Shown piece by piece: positions 12,367 to 22,854 of a stretch of 64,000 nucleotides of DNA. Source of the stretch: Congregibacter litoralis KT71 (GTDB lineage: Bacteria; Pseudomonadota; Gammaproteobacteria; Pseudomonadales; Halieaceae); the NCBI RefSeq assembly GCF_000153125.2, contig NZ_CM002299.1, forward strand, positions 806,809-870,808, in the 5' to 3' direction. Made by a program: the position numbers and the translations under genes. Under the pieces are notes generated by a model. That model did not search any database. It was not told the origin of the DNA and saw only the letters and a list, made by a program, of their open reading frames with translations. The stretch's first letter is position 1, and the number at the start of each line of letters is the position of its first letter.

Positions 12367-12410
12367 AAATCAGAGGCAGTTACAGCGTGCTGTGCCTGCC
12401 TCTGGTTTTT
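12367..12410 (+). terminator. Terminator-like hairpin inside the rrn spacer
   Basis: Arms TCAGAGGCAG (about 12370-12379) and CTGCCTCTGG (about 12396-12405) form a GC-rich stem followed by TTTTT (12406-12410). It looks like an intrinsic terminator but lies upstream of 23S. The boxA at 12445 comes after it, so read-through would depend on antitermination loaded in the leader. It may instead be a processing structure. Confidence 0.45.
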
Positions 12411-12444
12411 ATAACCGGTTCTGGTTTGTCCAAGCGACACCAGA

Positions 12445-12456
12445 TGTTCTTTAACA
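12445..12456 (+). promoter_or_regulatory. boxA antitermination site in the 16S-23S spacer
   Basis: TGTTCTTTAACA, a near-perfect match to the NusB/NusE-binding boxA (TGCTCTTTAACA). The rest of the 12286-12834 spacer holds the microsatellite, the hairpin at 12367 and the 23S processing arm; I see no gene in it. Confidence 0.85.
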
Positions 12457-12822
12457 AGGTAGATCAAGCTGAGTCTTTGAGCTGAGCTGAAGCACAGGAA
12501 AGACGCTTAGGCGTTTGAGTGTGAGTCAGACAGTTCTTAGATAAATTGTTCAGTGGTAACGGGTATTCAATTCCCCGTTATCACGACGAGTTGTAAAATA
12601 TGTTGCAAAACATACTGTGACTTAAGCGTCACAACATCCGGCGGATCGGAGTCGGACAGATGAGTTAACCGCTTGTTTGTCTTAAACGATCTTTACTAAA
12701 CCCGGCCACGTAAGCAGTTGCTTAAGGGCGTGGACGGGAGTCTTCGCCCCCCAGGGATGGGGGGTGCATCGAGTAGCGTCTGGAACGCTACCGATGGACT
12801 AAATCGAAGTCATCGCAGATGA

Positions 12823-12834
12823 TTTGGATTATAT

Positions 12835-12841
<7 letters not shown>
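12823..12841 (+). other. 5' arm of the 23S precursor processing stem
   Basis: TTGGATTATATGGTCAAG at about 12824-12841 is exactly complementary to CTTGACCATATAATCCAA at 15731-15748, bracketing 23S. A second complementary pair further out (TCACAACATCCG near 12630 and CGGATGTTGTGA near 15795) probably extends the stem. Confidence 0.85.
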
Positions 12842-15739
<2,898 letters not shown>

Positions 15740-15961
15740 ATAATCCAAGTTATTTGCTGCAAGCGAGCGATCGCGAGCAACAGAAAGAAGACTGCGGATG
15801 TTGTGATTGAGTCAGAGTGTGTAGCAACACGCTTAGGTAAGACAAAGTAAGACAAAGAAAATCCGGAATGAACACCCGGACCTCAGCTTGAACTACCGAC
15901 CTAATTTGATTGAGTAAGGCACAGCCAACCGCTGGTAAGACCCCAAACAATCATGCCAGTT

Positions 15962-16080
15962 TGCCTGGCGACCATAGAGCATTGGAACCACCTGACCCCA
16001 TCCCGAACTCAGCAGTGAAACGATGCATCGCCGATGGTAGTGTGGGGCTTCCCCATGTGAGAGTAGGTCATCGCCAGGCG
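15962..16080 (+). rRNA. rrf: 5S ribosomal RNA
   Basis: About 119-120 nt. Helix I pairs TGCCTGGCGA (15962-15971) with TCGCCAGGCG (16071-16080). The internal CACCTGACCCCATCCCGAACTCAG and GATGGTAGTGTGGGG blocks are the usual gammaproteobacterial 5S landmarks. Confidence 0.97.
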
Positions 16081-16090
16081 CCAAACGTAG

Positions 16091-16126
16091 AGCCCTGTCA
16101 GCACACGCTGGCAGGGCTTTATTATT
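16091..16126 (+). terminator. rrn operon intrinsic terminator
   Basis: Stem AGCCCTGTCAGC (16091-16102) / GCTGGCAGGGCT (16107-16118), 12 pairs with one G-T, loop ACAC, followed by TTATTATT. It lies 10 bp after the 5S gene. Confidence 0.92.
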
Positions 16127-16149
16127 GGTGCGGCTAAAAATGCTGGCAC

Positions 16150-16206
16150 TGGCGATGACCTACGGTCACACCCATAACGAGGGGTGGACCCTCGCCAGGC
16201 GCCAAA
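16150..16206. other. Decayed fragments of the 5S 3' end
   Basis: TCGCCAGGCGCCAAA at 16192-16206 repeats the end of 5S plus its flank (16071-16085) exactly. TGGCGATGACCTAC at 16150-16163 is the exact reverse complement of 5S bases 16063-16076. I read this as the remnant of a second, degenerated 5S end that kept its own terminator (16211). Confidence 0.55.
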
Positions 16207-16210
16207 GCCA

Positions 16211-16246
16211 AAACCCCATCCGGGAACCCGGATGGGGTTTTTTTTT
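16211..16246 (+). terminator. Second strong terminator after the rrn operon
   Basis: AAACCCCATCCGGG (16211-16224) and CCCGGATGGGGTTT (16227-16240) form a perfect 14-bp stem, continued by a T run to 16246. Its left arm shares CCAAAACCCCATCC with the terminator at 21624. Confidence 0.92.
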
Positions 16247-16283
16247 GGACGGGATATGGGTTCAGTTCCTCAGTACGGTTCAC

Positions 16284-16291
16284 AGCAGCAC
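16284..16291. repeat. Left 8-bp target duplication of the IS66 element
   Basis: AGCAGCAC here equals AGCAGCAC at 20180-20187, the right flank of the IS66 element. The IS256 element now separates this copy from IS66. Joining the outer flanks gives the presumed empty site. Confidence 0.8.
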
Positions 16292-16292
16292 G

Positions 16293-17654
16293 GGTAGTGT
16301 AAATATTTTTTCGCACTTTTCTTTGGGACGGTGCCCCTCAAGCTGACTGCTGAGTTTCCATATCTTGCTGCCGCAACCAGTCCATCGACATGTACTTGCG
16401 GGTTCCCCATTTGGTGCTGGCGATGTGCCGCAGCCTAGCGCCGACCAGCATCACTGCTGACTCTCCGTCAGGGAATGCACCCACGACGCGCGTGCGGCGC
16501 CGTATCTCCCGCATGATGCGCTCCAGCGGGTTATTGGTGCGGATTTTTAGCCAGTGAGTCTGAGGGTAGCTGTAGAAGCCCAGCGTCTCGTCAATACAGC
16601 GCTCCACCAAGTCAGCGGCTTTCTGGAGCCGCATGGCTCTGAGTGATTCCACAACCTTCACCGCCTTGTCCTGCGCGGCCTCTCGACTCTCCTGAGCATG
16701 AATGGCTTTGAGCATGGCTGACACCTGCGGCATCTTCGCCCGTGGCACATGGCTGAAGACGTTTCGATAGAAGTGAACGGTGCAGCGTTGCCAGTCTGCT
16801 TCCGGGAAGTACTCTGCGGCTGATTCACTGAGCCCCATGCAGGCATCGGAGATGATCATACGCACTCCCTTCAGGCCGCGGGACTTCAGGTGTTCAAGAA
16901 AGCTTCCCCAGCCCGATTTATCCTCCTTGTGACCTTCCTGAACGCCGAGAATATGGCGGTAGCCATCCTGGTCAACACCAATACCGACCAGTACAGATAC
17001 GTTGCGCACCTCGCCCGCCCAGCTGCGCTTCAATACGATCCCGTCCAGGTAGACGTACGGATATTCACCCTGAATCGGCCGATTCCGCCAGGTCTCAATA
17101 TGTTTGTAGACCTTTTTGTTCAGCTTGCTGACCGTGCCGGAGCTGACGCGGGTGCCCCATAGGGCTTCGGTGATATCCTCGACCCGGCGGACCGAGACGC
17201 CAGCCAGGTACATCTCCATCAGGGCTTCCTCGATAGAAGTCTCTCGCCGCTTGTAGCGCTCAATGATCGCCGTCTCGAAGGTCTGCTTGCGCAGCTTCGG
17301 CATCTTCAGCTTCACTTCGCCGGCTTTGCTGTGGAAGGTGCGCTCGTAGTGACCAGCGCGGGTATCGACCCGGTCGGGGCTGCGCTCATAACGCTGCGCT
17401 CCGCACATGGCGTCTGCCTCTGCGTCCAGCATCGCGTTCAGCGTCTCCTCAACGGTGCCTCGAACAAGCTCACCGAGGTGATCCTGTATCCTGGCATCAT
17501 TGATCTGAACGACTTTACCCAAGTCCTTTGTCTCGCTATTGTTGCTCATGGTGGTGATCTTCCTTTGTTGTCGGATTAAGCATCGCAACTCAATCTTATC
17601 AACTCGGGGGATCACCGCCCCTCTTCAAAAGTGCGAAAGATAATTTACGTTATC
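16293..17654 (-). mobile_element. IS256-family insertion sequence, complete
   Basis: 1362 bp. The imperfect 28-bp terminal inverted repeats are GGTAGTGTAAATATTTTTTC... at 16293-16320 and the complement of 17627-17654 (GATAACGTAAATTATCTTTC...), identical at about 22 of 28 positions. An 8-bp direct repeat GCAGCACG flanks it (16285-16292 and 17655-17662). One transposase gene on the minus strand fills the element. The right-hand target copy spans the IS66 target duplication and the first base of IS66, so this element arrived second. Confidence 0.88.
16338..17549 (-). CDS. IS256-family (mutator-type) transposase
   Basis: DDE transposase that moves the surrounding element through a copy-out circular intermediate, as known for the family. 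I start at the ATG at 17549 (MSNNSETKDLGKVVQ), preceded by AAAGGAAG, giving 403 residues. An upstream frame to 17615 adds 22 unconserved residues. Catalytic candidates are the Asp in YVYLDGIVLK, the Asp in MIISDACMGL and the Glu in NNPLERIMREIRRR, in the family order. The zinc/dimer segment RCTVHFYRNVFSHVP is also present. The frame is intact, so the element may be active. Confidence 0.95.
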   Translation of the reverse strand: MSNNSETKDLGKVVQINDARIQDHLGELVRGTVEETLNAMLDAEADAMCGAQRYERSPDRVDTRAGHYERTFHSKAGEVKLKMPKLRKQTFETAIIERYKRRETSIEEALMEMYLAGVSVRRVEDITEALWGTRVSSGTVSKLNKKVYKHIETWRNRPIQGEYPYVYLDGIVLKRSWAGEVRNVSVLVGIGVDQDGYRHILGVQEGHKEDKSGWGSFLEHLKSRGLKGVRMIISDACMGLSESAAEYFPEADWQRCTVHFYRNVFSHVPRAKMPQVSAMLKAIHAQESREAAQDKAVKVVESLRAMRLQKAADLVERCIDETLGFYSYPQTHWLKIRTNNPLERIMREIRRRTRVVGAFPDGESAVMLVGARLRHIASTKWGTRKYMSMDWLRQQDMETQQSA

Positions 17655-17743
17655 GCAGCACGTAAACGTCCGGTAATCCCATCTTGCCTGCTGCGCGGGA
17701 GTCACTAGTTTAGGTGTCCACCTATTCTTAGTGGACACTTAGC

Positions 17744-18103
17744 ATGGACGAGCAAGCACCTTCCTCTGATCTCACTTCCGCACCCATCAAGCAGCGCCGC
17801 CGGCGCTACCCGCCTGAGTTCAAGGAACAGGTGCTTCGCGAGTGTGAGCAACCCGGAGCCTCAGTCGCGGGCGTCGCCGTCAGCCACGGCCTCAACCCTA
17901 ACCTGGTGCACAATTGGCGCAGGACACACAACATATTGGCACCCAGCGGTTTCGTGCAACTGCCGGCACCGGGTCCAGTAGTTGAGACATCGCCCACGAT
18001 CGTCAGGATAGACGTCCCCACGCCCAAAGGCACGCTCGTCGTACACTGGCCGTTATCGGAGATGCCGCAGTCGGTCACATGGCTGCGTGCCCTCACACGA
18101 TGA
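17744..18103 (+). CDS. tnpA: IS66-family accessory protein TnpA
   Basis: 119-residue protein of the IS66 TnpA (Orf1) type, needed with TnpB for transposition in studied family members. A basic tail is followed by a helix-turn-helix of the IS3/IS911 kind at about 20-60 (RRYPPEFKEQVLREC...GVAVSHGLNPNLVHNWRR). The C-terminal part (PKGTLVVHWPLSEMPQSVTWLRAL) is the usual IS66 tail. Its TGA overlaps the ATG of tnpB in ATGA at 18100-18103, implying translational coupling. Confidence 0.92.
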   Translation: MDEQAPSSDLTSAPIKQRRRRYPPEFKEQVLRECEQPGASVAGVAVSHGLNPNLVHNWRRTHNILAPSGFVQLPAPGPVVETSPTIVRIDVPTPKGTLVVHWPLSEMPQSVTWLRALTR

Positions 18104-18462
18104 ACCACCACGCCAGCACAGGCCCGTTCTTGCGCATCGACGAGATCTGGCTCTCTCGAGAGCCCCTCGACATGCGCTGCGGTCCCGAGACTACCCTGGC
18201 CCGGGTGGTTGAGGCTTTCGGTGCGGCGAAGCCGCACTGCGCCTATGTCTTCGCGAACAAGCGCGCTAACCGCATGAAGATACTGATCTGTGATGGCTTC
18301 GGAGTCTGGCTGCTAGCGCGTCGGTTGCACCGCGGTCGCTTTGTCTGGAGTGCTCTGCGCAGCGGCGAACCGGTGGCCTTGGATGAGCTGCAACTGCAGG
18401 CGCTGGCCTCGGGATTGCCCTGGCAATATGCCGGTGCTGACTTTGTTATCGACCGGCAGTAG
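18100..18462 (+). CDS. tnpB: IS66-family accessory protein TnpB
   Basis: 120-residue IS66 TnpB (Orf2, YhgA-like). Family landmarks are IWLSREPLDMRCGPETTLARVV, CAYVFANKRANRMKIL, DGFGVWLLARRLHRGRF and WSALRSGEPVALDELQLQAL. I choose the ATG at 18100 because it overlaps the tnpA stop; an upstream ATG at 18079 would add seven residues. Its biochemical role is unknown in the family. Confidence 0.92.
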   Translation: MNHHASTGPFLRIDEIWLSREPLDMRCGPETTLARVVEAFGAAKPHCAYVFANKRANRMKILICDGFGVWLLARRLHRGRFVWSALRSGEPVALDELQLQALASGLPWQYAGADFVIDRQ

Positions 18463-18541
18463 ATAACACCACACACGGGCGTTTCGATCTACGGAATTAG
18501 TGCTTCTGGCCATCGGCGAAAGCCGATGGCAGAGTGTCCCC

Positions 18542-20164
18542 ATGCCTTCCGCGGTCGATATTACTAAGCTCAGCGAGTCCGAAGTGCGCCAGCTCGCGGC
18601 GCAGATGCAGTCAACCATCCAGCAACTACAGACTGAGCGGGACGCTCAGCTGCACGAGCGCGACACCGCGATACAGCAGCTAGAGGTCGAGCGAGACACT
18701 CAGCTGCAGGAGCGCGACGCTGCCATCCAGCGACTGACCATTGAGAAGGAGCGCCTCACGCATGAGATCGCCATTCTCCGACGGCATCGCTTTGGCAAGC
18801 GAAGCGAGCAAGGCAAGAGCCCACAGCAGAGTTTACTGAGCGACCTGGTGGACGAGGACCTCGCCGCCATTGAGAACGAGCTTGAGATGCTTGAACCACC
18901 CGTCGCGAAAGAGCGTCAGCGCTCAAAGCCACGGCGCCAGCCGCTGCCGCCGCAGCTACCCCGCACAGAGATCCACCACGACCCCGACTCCACGACCTGT
19001 GGCTGCGGTTGCAAGCTCACGCGCATCGGTGAAGACGTGAGCGAGAAGCTCGATTACGAACCCGGCTCCTTCTCGGTAGAGCGGCACATCCGCAGCAAGT
19101 GGGCGTGCAAGGCGTGTGAGACGGTCGTGCAGGCGCCCGTAGCGCCGCACATCATCGAGAAGGGCATCCCCACGACCAACCTGCTAGCTCAGGTCCTGAT
19201 CAGCAAGTATGCGGATCACTTACCGTTATACCGCCAGGAGCAGATCTATGCCCGGGCGGGCGTGGAGCTGCCGCGATCCACGCTGGCGGACTGGGTGGGG
19301 CGCTGCGGGGTAGAGCTCACGCCGCTCGTGGACCGGCTGCGCAGCTGTCTGTTAGGCCATGCCGTTCTCCACGCTGATGAAACGCCAGTACCCATGCTCT
19401 CGCCGGGCAATAAGAAGACACACCGGGCGTATATCTGGGCCTACGCAACCCCACGTACCGATGAGCGACAGGCGGTGGTCTACGACTTCCAGCCCACGCG
19501 GTCCGGCAAAGCCTGCCGCGACTTCCTGGAAGACTGGCAGGGCCAGCTGGTCTGCGACGACTACAGTGGCTACAAGGCCGGCTTCGCCAAGGGGCTTACG
19601 GAGGTGGGTTGCTGGGCGCATGCGCGGCGGAAGTTCTTTGAGCTTGCCGAGCGTGGGAACAGCCCCATTGCCGACCAAGCGCTTGTTATCATCGGCAAGC
19701 TCTACGAGGTCGAGCGAGATATCCAGGAAAAACCACCGGATGAGCGACAGCGCGTTCGAGAATCGCTATCACGGCCGATCATCGAACACTTACGCAAGTG
19801 GCTGGTTCATCAGCGCAGCGGGCTTACCGACGGAACACGGACGACGAAGGCCATGGACTACAGCCTGAAACGCTGGGAGGCGCTCACGCGCTATCTCGAT
19901 GATGGCGCGGTGCCGATCGACAACAACTGGATTGAGAATCAGGTTCGGCCCTGGGCGCTGGGAAGAAAGAACTGGTTGTTCGCAGGTTCACTGCGCAGTG
20001 GTCAGCGCGCCGCCAACGTCATGTCGCTGATCCAGTCGGCGAAGATCAACGGTATCGATCCGCAGGCCTACCTGCACGATGTGCTTGAGCGGTTGCCGAC
20101 CCTCATGTACTCCGACATCGATACTTTGCTACCGCACAACTGGAGTTCGTCGATCAAGGTGTGA
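18542..20164 (+). CDS. tnpC: IS66-family transposase TnpC
   Basis: Main transposase, 540 residues from the ATG at 18542 (MPSAVDITKLSESEVRQL). An in-frame ATG at 18500 is an alternative. The domains in order are a heptad-rich N-terminal coiled coil with repeated QLxxERDxQLxERD units (about 20-75), a zinc-binding segment with CGCGCKL and CKAC, the DDE core (HADETPVPM, VCDDYSGYKAGF, then NNWIENQVRPWALGRKNWLFAG with the Glu), and the IS66 C-terminal segment. It ends 15 bp before the right terminal repeat. No frame break is seen. Confidence 0.95.
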   Translation: MPSAVDITKLSESEVRQLAAQMQSTIQQLQTERDAQLHERDTAIQQLEVERDTQLQERDAAIQRLTIEKERLTHEIAILRRHRFGKRSEQGKSPQQSLLSDLVDEDLAAIENELEMLEPPVAKERQRSKPRRQPLPPQLPRTEIHHDPDSTTCGCGCKLTRIGEDVSEKLDYEPGSFSVERHIRSKWACKACETVVQAPVAPHIIEKGIPTTNLLAQVLISKYADHLPLYRQEQIYARAGVELPRSTLADWVGRCGVELTPLVDRLRSCLLGHAVLHADETPVPMLSPGNKKTHRAYIWAYATPRTDERQAVVYDFQPTRSGKACRDFLEDWQGQLVCDDYSGYKAGFAKGLTEVGCWAHARRKFFELAERGNSPIADQALVIIGKLYEVERDIQEKPPDERQRVRESLSRPIIEHLRKWLVHQRSGLTDGTRTTKAMDYSLKRWEALTRYLDDGAVPIDNNWIENQVRPWALGRKNWLFAGSLRSGQRAANVMSLIQSAKINGIDPQAYLHDVLERLPTLMYSDIDTLLPHNWSSSIKV

Positions 20165-20179
20165 TTACCGGACGGTTAC

Positions 20180-20187
20180 AGCAGCAC
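20180..20187. repeat. Right 8-bp target duplication of the IS66 element
   Basis: AGCAGCAC, identical to 16284-16291. The 174 bp from here to the next gene (20362) shows nothing I can name. Confidence 0.8.
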
Positions 20188-20361
20188 AGCCCACCCTACC
20201 TGATTGCCAGACCCCCAAAACCCCGGGTAATTGTGCACAAAAGCCAGGCCATCCCGAGTCCGAAATTGACTTAAGCAGGATTGTGTTGGATTCTTCTTGT
20301 CCAGCTAGGCACCGGGCGTAAGCGCACGGTTCTTCAAAAGTTGGAAAAGAGCATTATCCCG

Positions 20362-20919
20362 ATGAACACATGCCTGAATCACGTTGAGCGCGACGCGAAT
20401 TTTGTTTGCTCAGTGTGCGCCAAATATTTTTGTGAGGAGTGTGTCGGCGAGCGCTTTTATCCTCGACCGGGGTTTATTTGCCATCGGTGCTCCGGGGAGC
20501 AACCTGCAAAAGAGCCTGAGCCGCTTCCCCAACATCCAAAGGATGTTAAGCCCTCATCGAAGGCCCCGGAAGCCCAGACCTCGATACTCACGGCGAGCAT
20601 TGAGTGGGCTGTAATCGGTGTCTGCGTCGCTGTCATGCTCGGTCTGGGTATTTATCGTTATAGCCAACCTGAGTGGGAGCCGCGACTCCTATCCAATGCT
20701 CCCGAGGATTTGGCGACCTACTGCTTAAGCGTCGTGAATGCGATGGTTGAAGACGAGCAATTGCCGACACTCGATGATGTGTCCCGAGCCTGCCCGGCGC
20801 CCATCGATGTCGAAAGTGGCCTATCGATGATCGTAGTGACTACACCGGACGGTTTTGAGTACGGTTTCAGTCAGATTGAAATTGAACTTGATCCCATCAC
20901 TATTACGGTCTCGGAGTAG
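20362..20919 (+). CDS. B-box zinc-finger-like single-pass membrane protein
   Basis: 185 residues from the ATG at 20362 (MNTCLNHVERDANFVCSVC); a longer frame back to 20281 lacks conserved character. The N-terminus has regularly spaced cysteines and one histidine (C4, H7, C16, C19, C24, C27, then CHRC near 41-44), as in the B-box-type zinc modules at the N-termini of some bacterial membrane proteins. A Pro/Lys-rich linker leads to one membrane helix at about 85-105 (WAVIGVCVAVMLGLGIY) and a roughly 80-residue extracytoplasmic tail. It ends 7 bp before the pilin-like gene, so the two are probably co-expressed. The function is unknown; it could be a dedicated partner of the pilin. Confidence 0.7.
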   Translation: MNTCLNHVERDANFVCSVCAKYFCEECVGERFYPRPGFICHRCSGEQPAKEPEPLPQHPKDVKPSSKAPEAQTSILTASIEWAVIGVCVAVMLGLGIYRYSQPEWEPRLLSNAPEDLATYCLSVVNAMVEDEQLPTLDDVSRACPAPIDVESGLSMIVVTTPDGFEYGFSQIEIELDPITITVSE

Positions 20920-20926
20920 GATTGCT

Positions 20927-21523
20927 ATGAAGAGCTGTTTGGTGACTTCACCTGTGAATGAGTGTCGTCCTGCATCCGTAGGCGGTTTTACGCTCCTTGA
21001 GATGATGATGGTGCTCGCGATAGTGGGAGTACTAGCCTCTCTCGCCTTGCCCGCCTATCAGTCCTATGTAGAGCGAGCCGAGTTCGTTGAAGTCACGAGT
21101 TTCATGGGTGAGATTCGTACGGCACTTCAGGTGGAGACCGCCGGGGGAGCTGACTTTCCGTCGTTTCTCGTAGGTTCTCAGTCCCGAGTGGCCGCCCGTC
21201 AGTCCGGCGGTGCACGGGTACCTCGGCGAAATTGGAGGATATCCTCCAATAGCGACCTCATTAATGAGTACTATTATGACTACAATCTTAATCGCGATTG
21301 GGCCTACGTGGTGCTTCGCCTGAATCCCGATAAAGTATCGGAGTGCAGGGGCCGCTGTATGCTGCATGTCGCTGCCGTTAAGGTAGGTGATTCAGTGCAA
21401 ACGGTCTGTGGCCGTTGGGGGCAGGCGCAATGGCCAGACCCGTTTCCGCCCTCGATTCTGCCTAGAGAATGTCAGAGCACGAATGTGCGTCGAGAATTGC
21501 GCCAGATTCAAAGAAGCCGCTAG
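20927..21523 (+). CDS. Type IV pilin-like / pseudopilin protein
   Basis: 198 residues from the ATG at 20927, 7 bp after the upstream stop, with TAGGA before it. A 20-residue leader ends in a prepilin peptidase site, G|FTLLEMMMVLAIVGVLAS, with the characteristic Glu at mature position 5 and a hydrophobic alpha-helix to LALPAYQSYVERAE. The C-terminal globular part has four or five Cys (CRGRCM, VCGRW, RECQS) that could form the usual disulfide loop. No assembly genes (pilB, pilC, secretins) are in the window, so it must use machinery encoded elsewhere. It may be a major pilin, minor pilin or type II pseudopilin. Confidence 0.85.
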   Translation: MKSCLVTSPVNECRPASVGGFTLLEMMMVLAIVGVLASLALPAYQSYVERAEFVEVTSFMGEIRTALQVETAGGADFPSFLVGSQSRVAARQSGGARVPRRNWRISSNSDLINEYYYDYNLNRDWAYVVLRLNPDKVSECRGRCMLHVAAVKVGDSVQTVCGRWGQAQWPDPFPPSILPRECQSTNVRRELRQIQRSR

Positions 21524-21623
21524 TCTGTATAAGGCTGAATGCGCTGCGTTGGCCGACCTACCCAGGGACCGCGCCGCACAAAGACAATATTGACCGGATA
21601 GAGAATACCCGGGCGGTAAAACC

Positions 21624-21659
21624 AAAACCCCATCCTGATAACCGGTTGGGGTTTTTTAT
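21624..21659 (+). terminator. Intrinsic terminator after the pilin-like gene
   Basis: AACCCCATCC and GGTTGGGGTT form a stem with one mismatch around a short loop, followed by a T run (TTTTTTATT). The left arm context CCAAAACCCCATCC is shared with the terminator at 16211. Confidence 0.8.
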
Positions 21660-21728
21660 TGCCGGAATACAGGCATTCTGTCACCTCTGTATTGTTAGAA
21701 TCGAGCGACATCGGTATCGGGGGCATCT

Positions 21729-22730
21729 GTGAAAGCAAATTATCTTTGGGTGTTGTCGGGAATCCTGCTTCTCCTTGGGGGCTGGAGTTTTCAACATTAC
21801 GGAGCCAGTAACCGGACAGTTTCCACCGGTTCGCGCGCCGATGAATCCCTGGAAGCGCCCCCGGCAGCGACCAGGCGTCCCACGGCTCAGGAGCTCGCGG
21901 TTCTGGATTACGACCTACTTCCCGAGGCATCCGGCCTCGCAGTTTCCGGCATCGATCCCCAGCGTTTCTGGTTGATCAACGATAGCGGTAGTCGTTCAGA
22001 GTTGGTGACACTGGACCTTGATGACGGGGGCTTCCGTCGGGTTAATATTCTGGACACACCCAACCGGGACTGGGAGGACATGGAGGTCTTTGAGTATCGG
22101 GGTAAACCGTGGATTGCCATAGGTGATGTGGGTGATAACAAGGCCCGTCGCAAGCACGTTAGCTTGTATTTTCTTCCCGAGCCGTCAAAAGATAAGAAGC
22201 GGGTCAAAATACGGGCGACCATCGAATTGTCGTATCCGGATGGCCCTAGGGACGCGGAAAGTATCGCCGTCGATCCCCATACCGAGATTTTGTACCTCCT
22301 GAGCAAACGCGACAGATTTCCGCGGCTGTACGGTTTGCCGTTGCCTGATCTGGAATCAGGTGGCCGCTATGAGTTGCAGCCGGAATTCTTCGGGGAGGTG
22401 CGTAGCATACCCGCGCCCTCCGCTGATGAGCTTCGTCAATTTCCCAAATATGGAAGATTTCGGAGCCAGCCGACTGCCATGACGTATATTCCCGCCGGTA
22501 GTCGGGTAGCGCTCCTCACCTACGGTAATACTTATGTCGCCGATCTGGGGAAAGAGAGAAACTGGTTGAAGGCTCTTAACGAGGGCTTATGTTTTGTCCC
22601 CCGACCAGAACTGAAGCAGGCCGAGAGTATTGCCGCTGATAGTCAGGGACGAATTTACGTGACGAGCGAAGGGAAAAAGGCACCACTACTGCGACTGGCC
22701 CCACCCGCTGCATGCCAGCAAGCTCTATGA
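21729..22730 (+). CDS. Membrane-anchored or secreted beta-propeller-like protein, unknown function
   Basis: 333 residues with a GTG start at 21729. A hydrophobic N-terminal segment (about 5-19) acts as signal or anchor. The body has repeated strand-turn motifs typical of bladed propellers: EASGLAVSGIDPQRFWLINDSG, NRDWEDMEVFEYRGKPWIAIGDVGDN, DAESIAVDPHTEILYLLSKRD, PTAMTYIPAGSRVALLTYGN and QAESIAADSQGRIYVTSEG. These resemble the esterase-like-phytase or SMP30-like propeller families, but I cannot assign a substrate. It follows the pilin terminator, so it is probably a separate transcription unit. Confidence 0.65.
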   Translation: MKANYLWVLSGILLLLGGWSFQHYGASNRTVSTGSRADESLEAPPAATRRPTAQELAVLDYDLLPEASGLAVSGIDPQRFWLINDSGSRSELVTLDLDDGGFRRVNILDTPNRDWEDMEVFEYRGKPWIAIGDVGDNKARRKHVSLYFLPEPSKDKKRVKIRATIELSYPDGPRDAESIAVDPHTEILYLLSKRDRFPRLYGLPLPDLESGGRYELQPEFFGEVRSIPAPSADELRQFPKYGRFRSQPTAMTYIPAGSRVALLTYGNTYVADLGKERNWLKALNEGLCFVPRPELKQAESIAADSQGRIYVTSEGKKAPLLRLAPPAACQQAL

Positions 22731-22752
22731 ATCCTTCCTCGGATGCCTGTTT

Positions 22753-22800
22753 GGGTACTCAGTCGGGTACTCAGTCGGGTACATAGTTGGGTACAAAGCC
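22753..22800. repeat. Four 12-bp tandem repeats at a convergent junction
   Basis: GGGTACTCAGTC twice (22753-22764, 22765-22776), then GGGTACATAGTT and GGGTACAAAGCC (22777-22800). The repeat lies between the plus-strand propeller gene and minus-strand tdk. The invariant part is GGGTAC. Confidence 0.9.
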
Positions 22801-22854
22801 GAGAGCTCTCTCTAATACACCCTGGGAGGGCTCTCCGTCGGCGCGCAGGCTAGA

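Larger units (their letters stand above)
17662..20179 (+). mobile_element. IS66-family insertion sequence, complete
   Basis: 2518 bp with terminal inverted repeats GTAAACGTCCGGTAATCCC (17662-17680) and, as the complement of the right end, GTAACCGTCCGGTAATCAC (20161-20179), 17 of 19 identical and beginning GTAA as usual for IS66. Three plus-strand genes tnpA-tnpB-tnpC fill it. The 8-bp target repeat AGCAGCAC is at 16284-16291 and 20180-20187. All genes and both ends look intact. Confidence 0.92.

Noticed and set aside
22753..22800. Tandem repeats considered as a small CRISPR array or attachment site
   Set aside because: Units are 12 bp with no spacers and no cas genes, and there is no integrase nearby.
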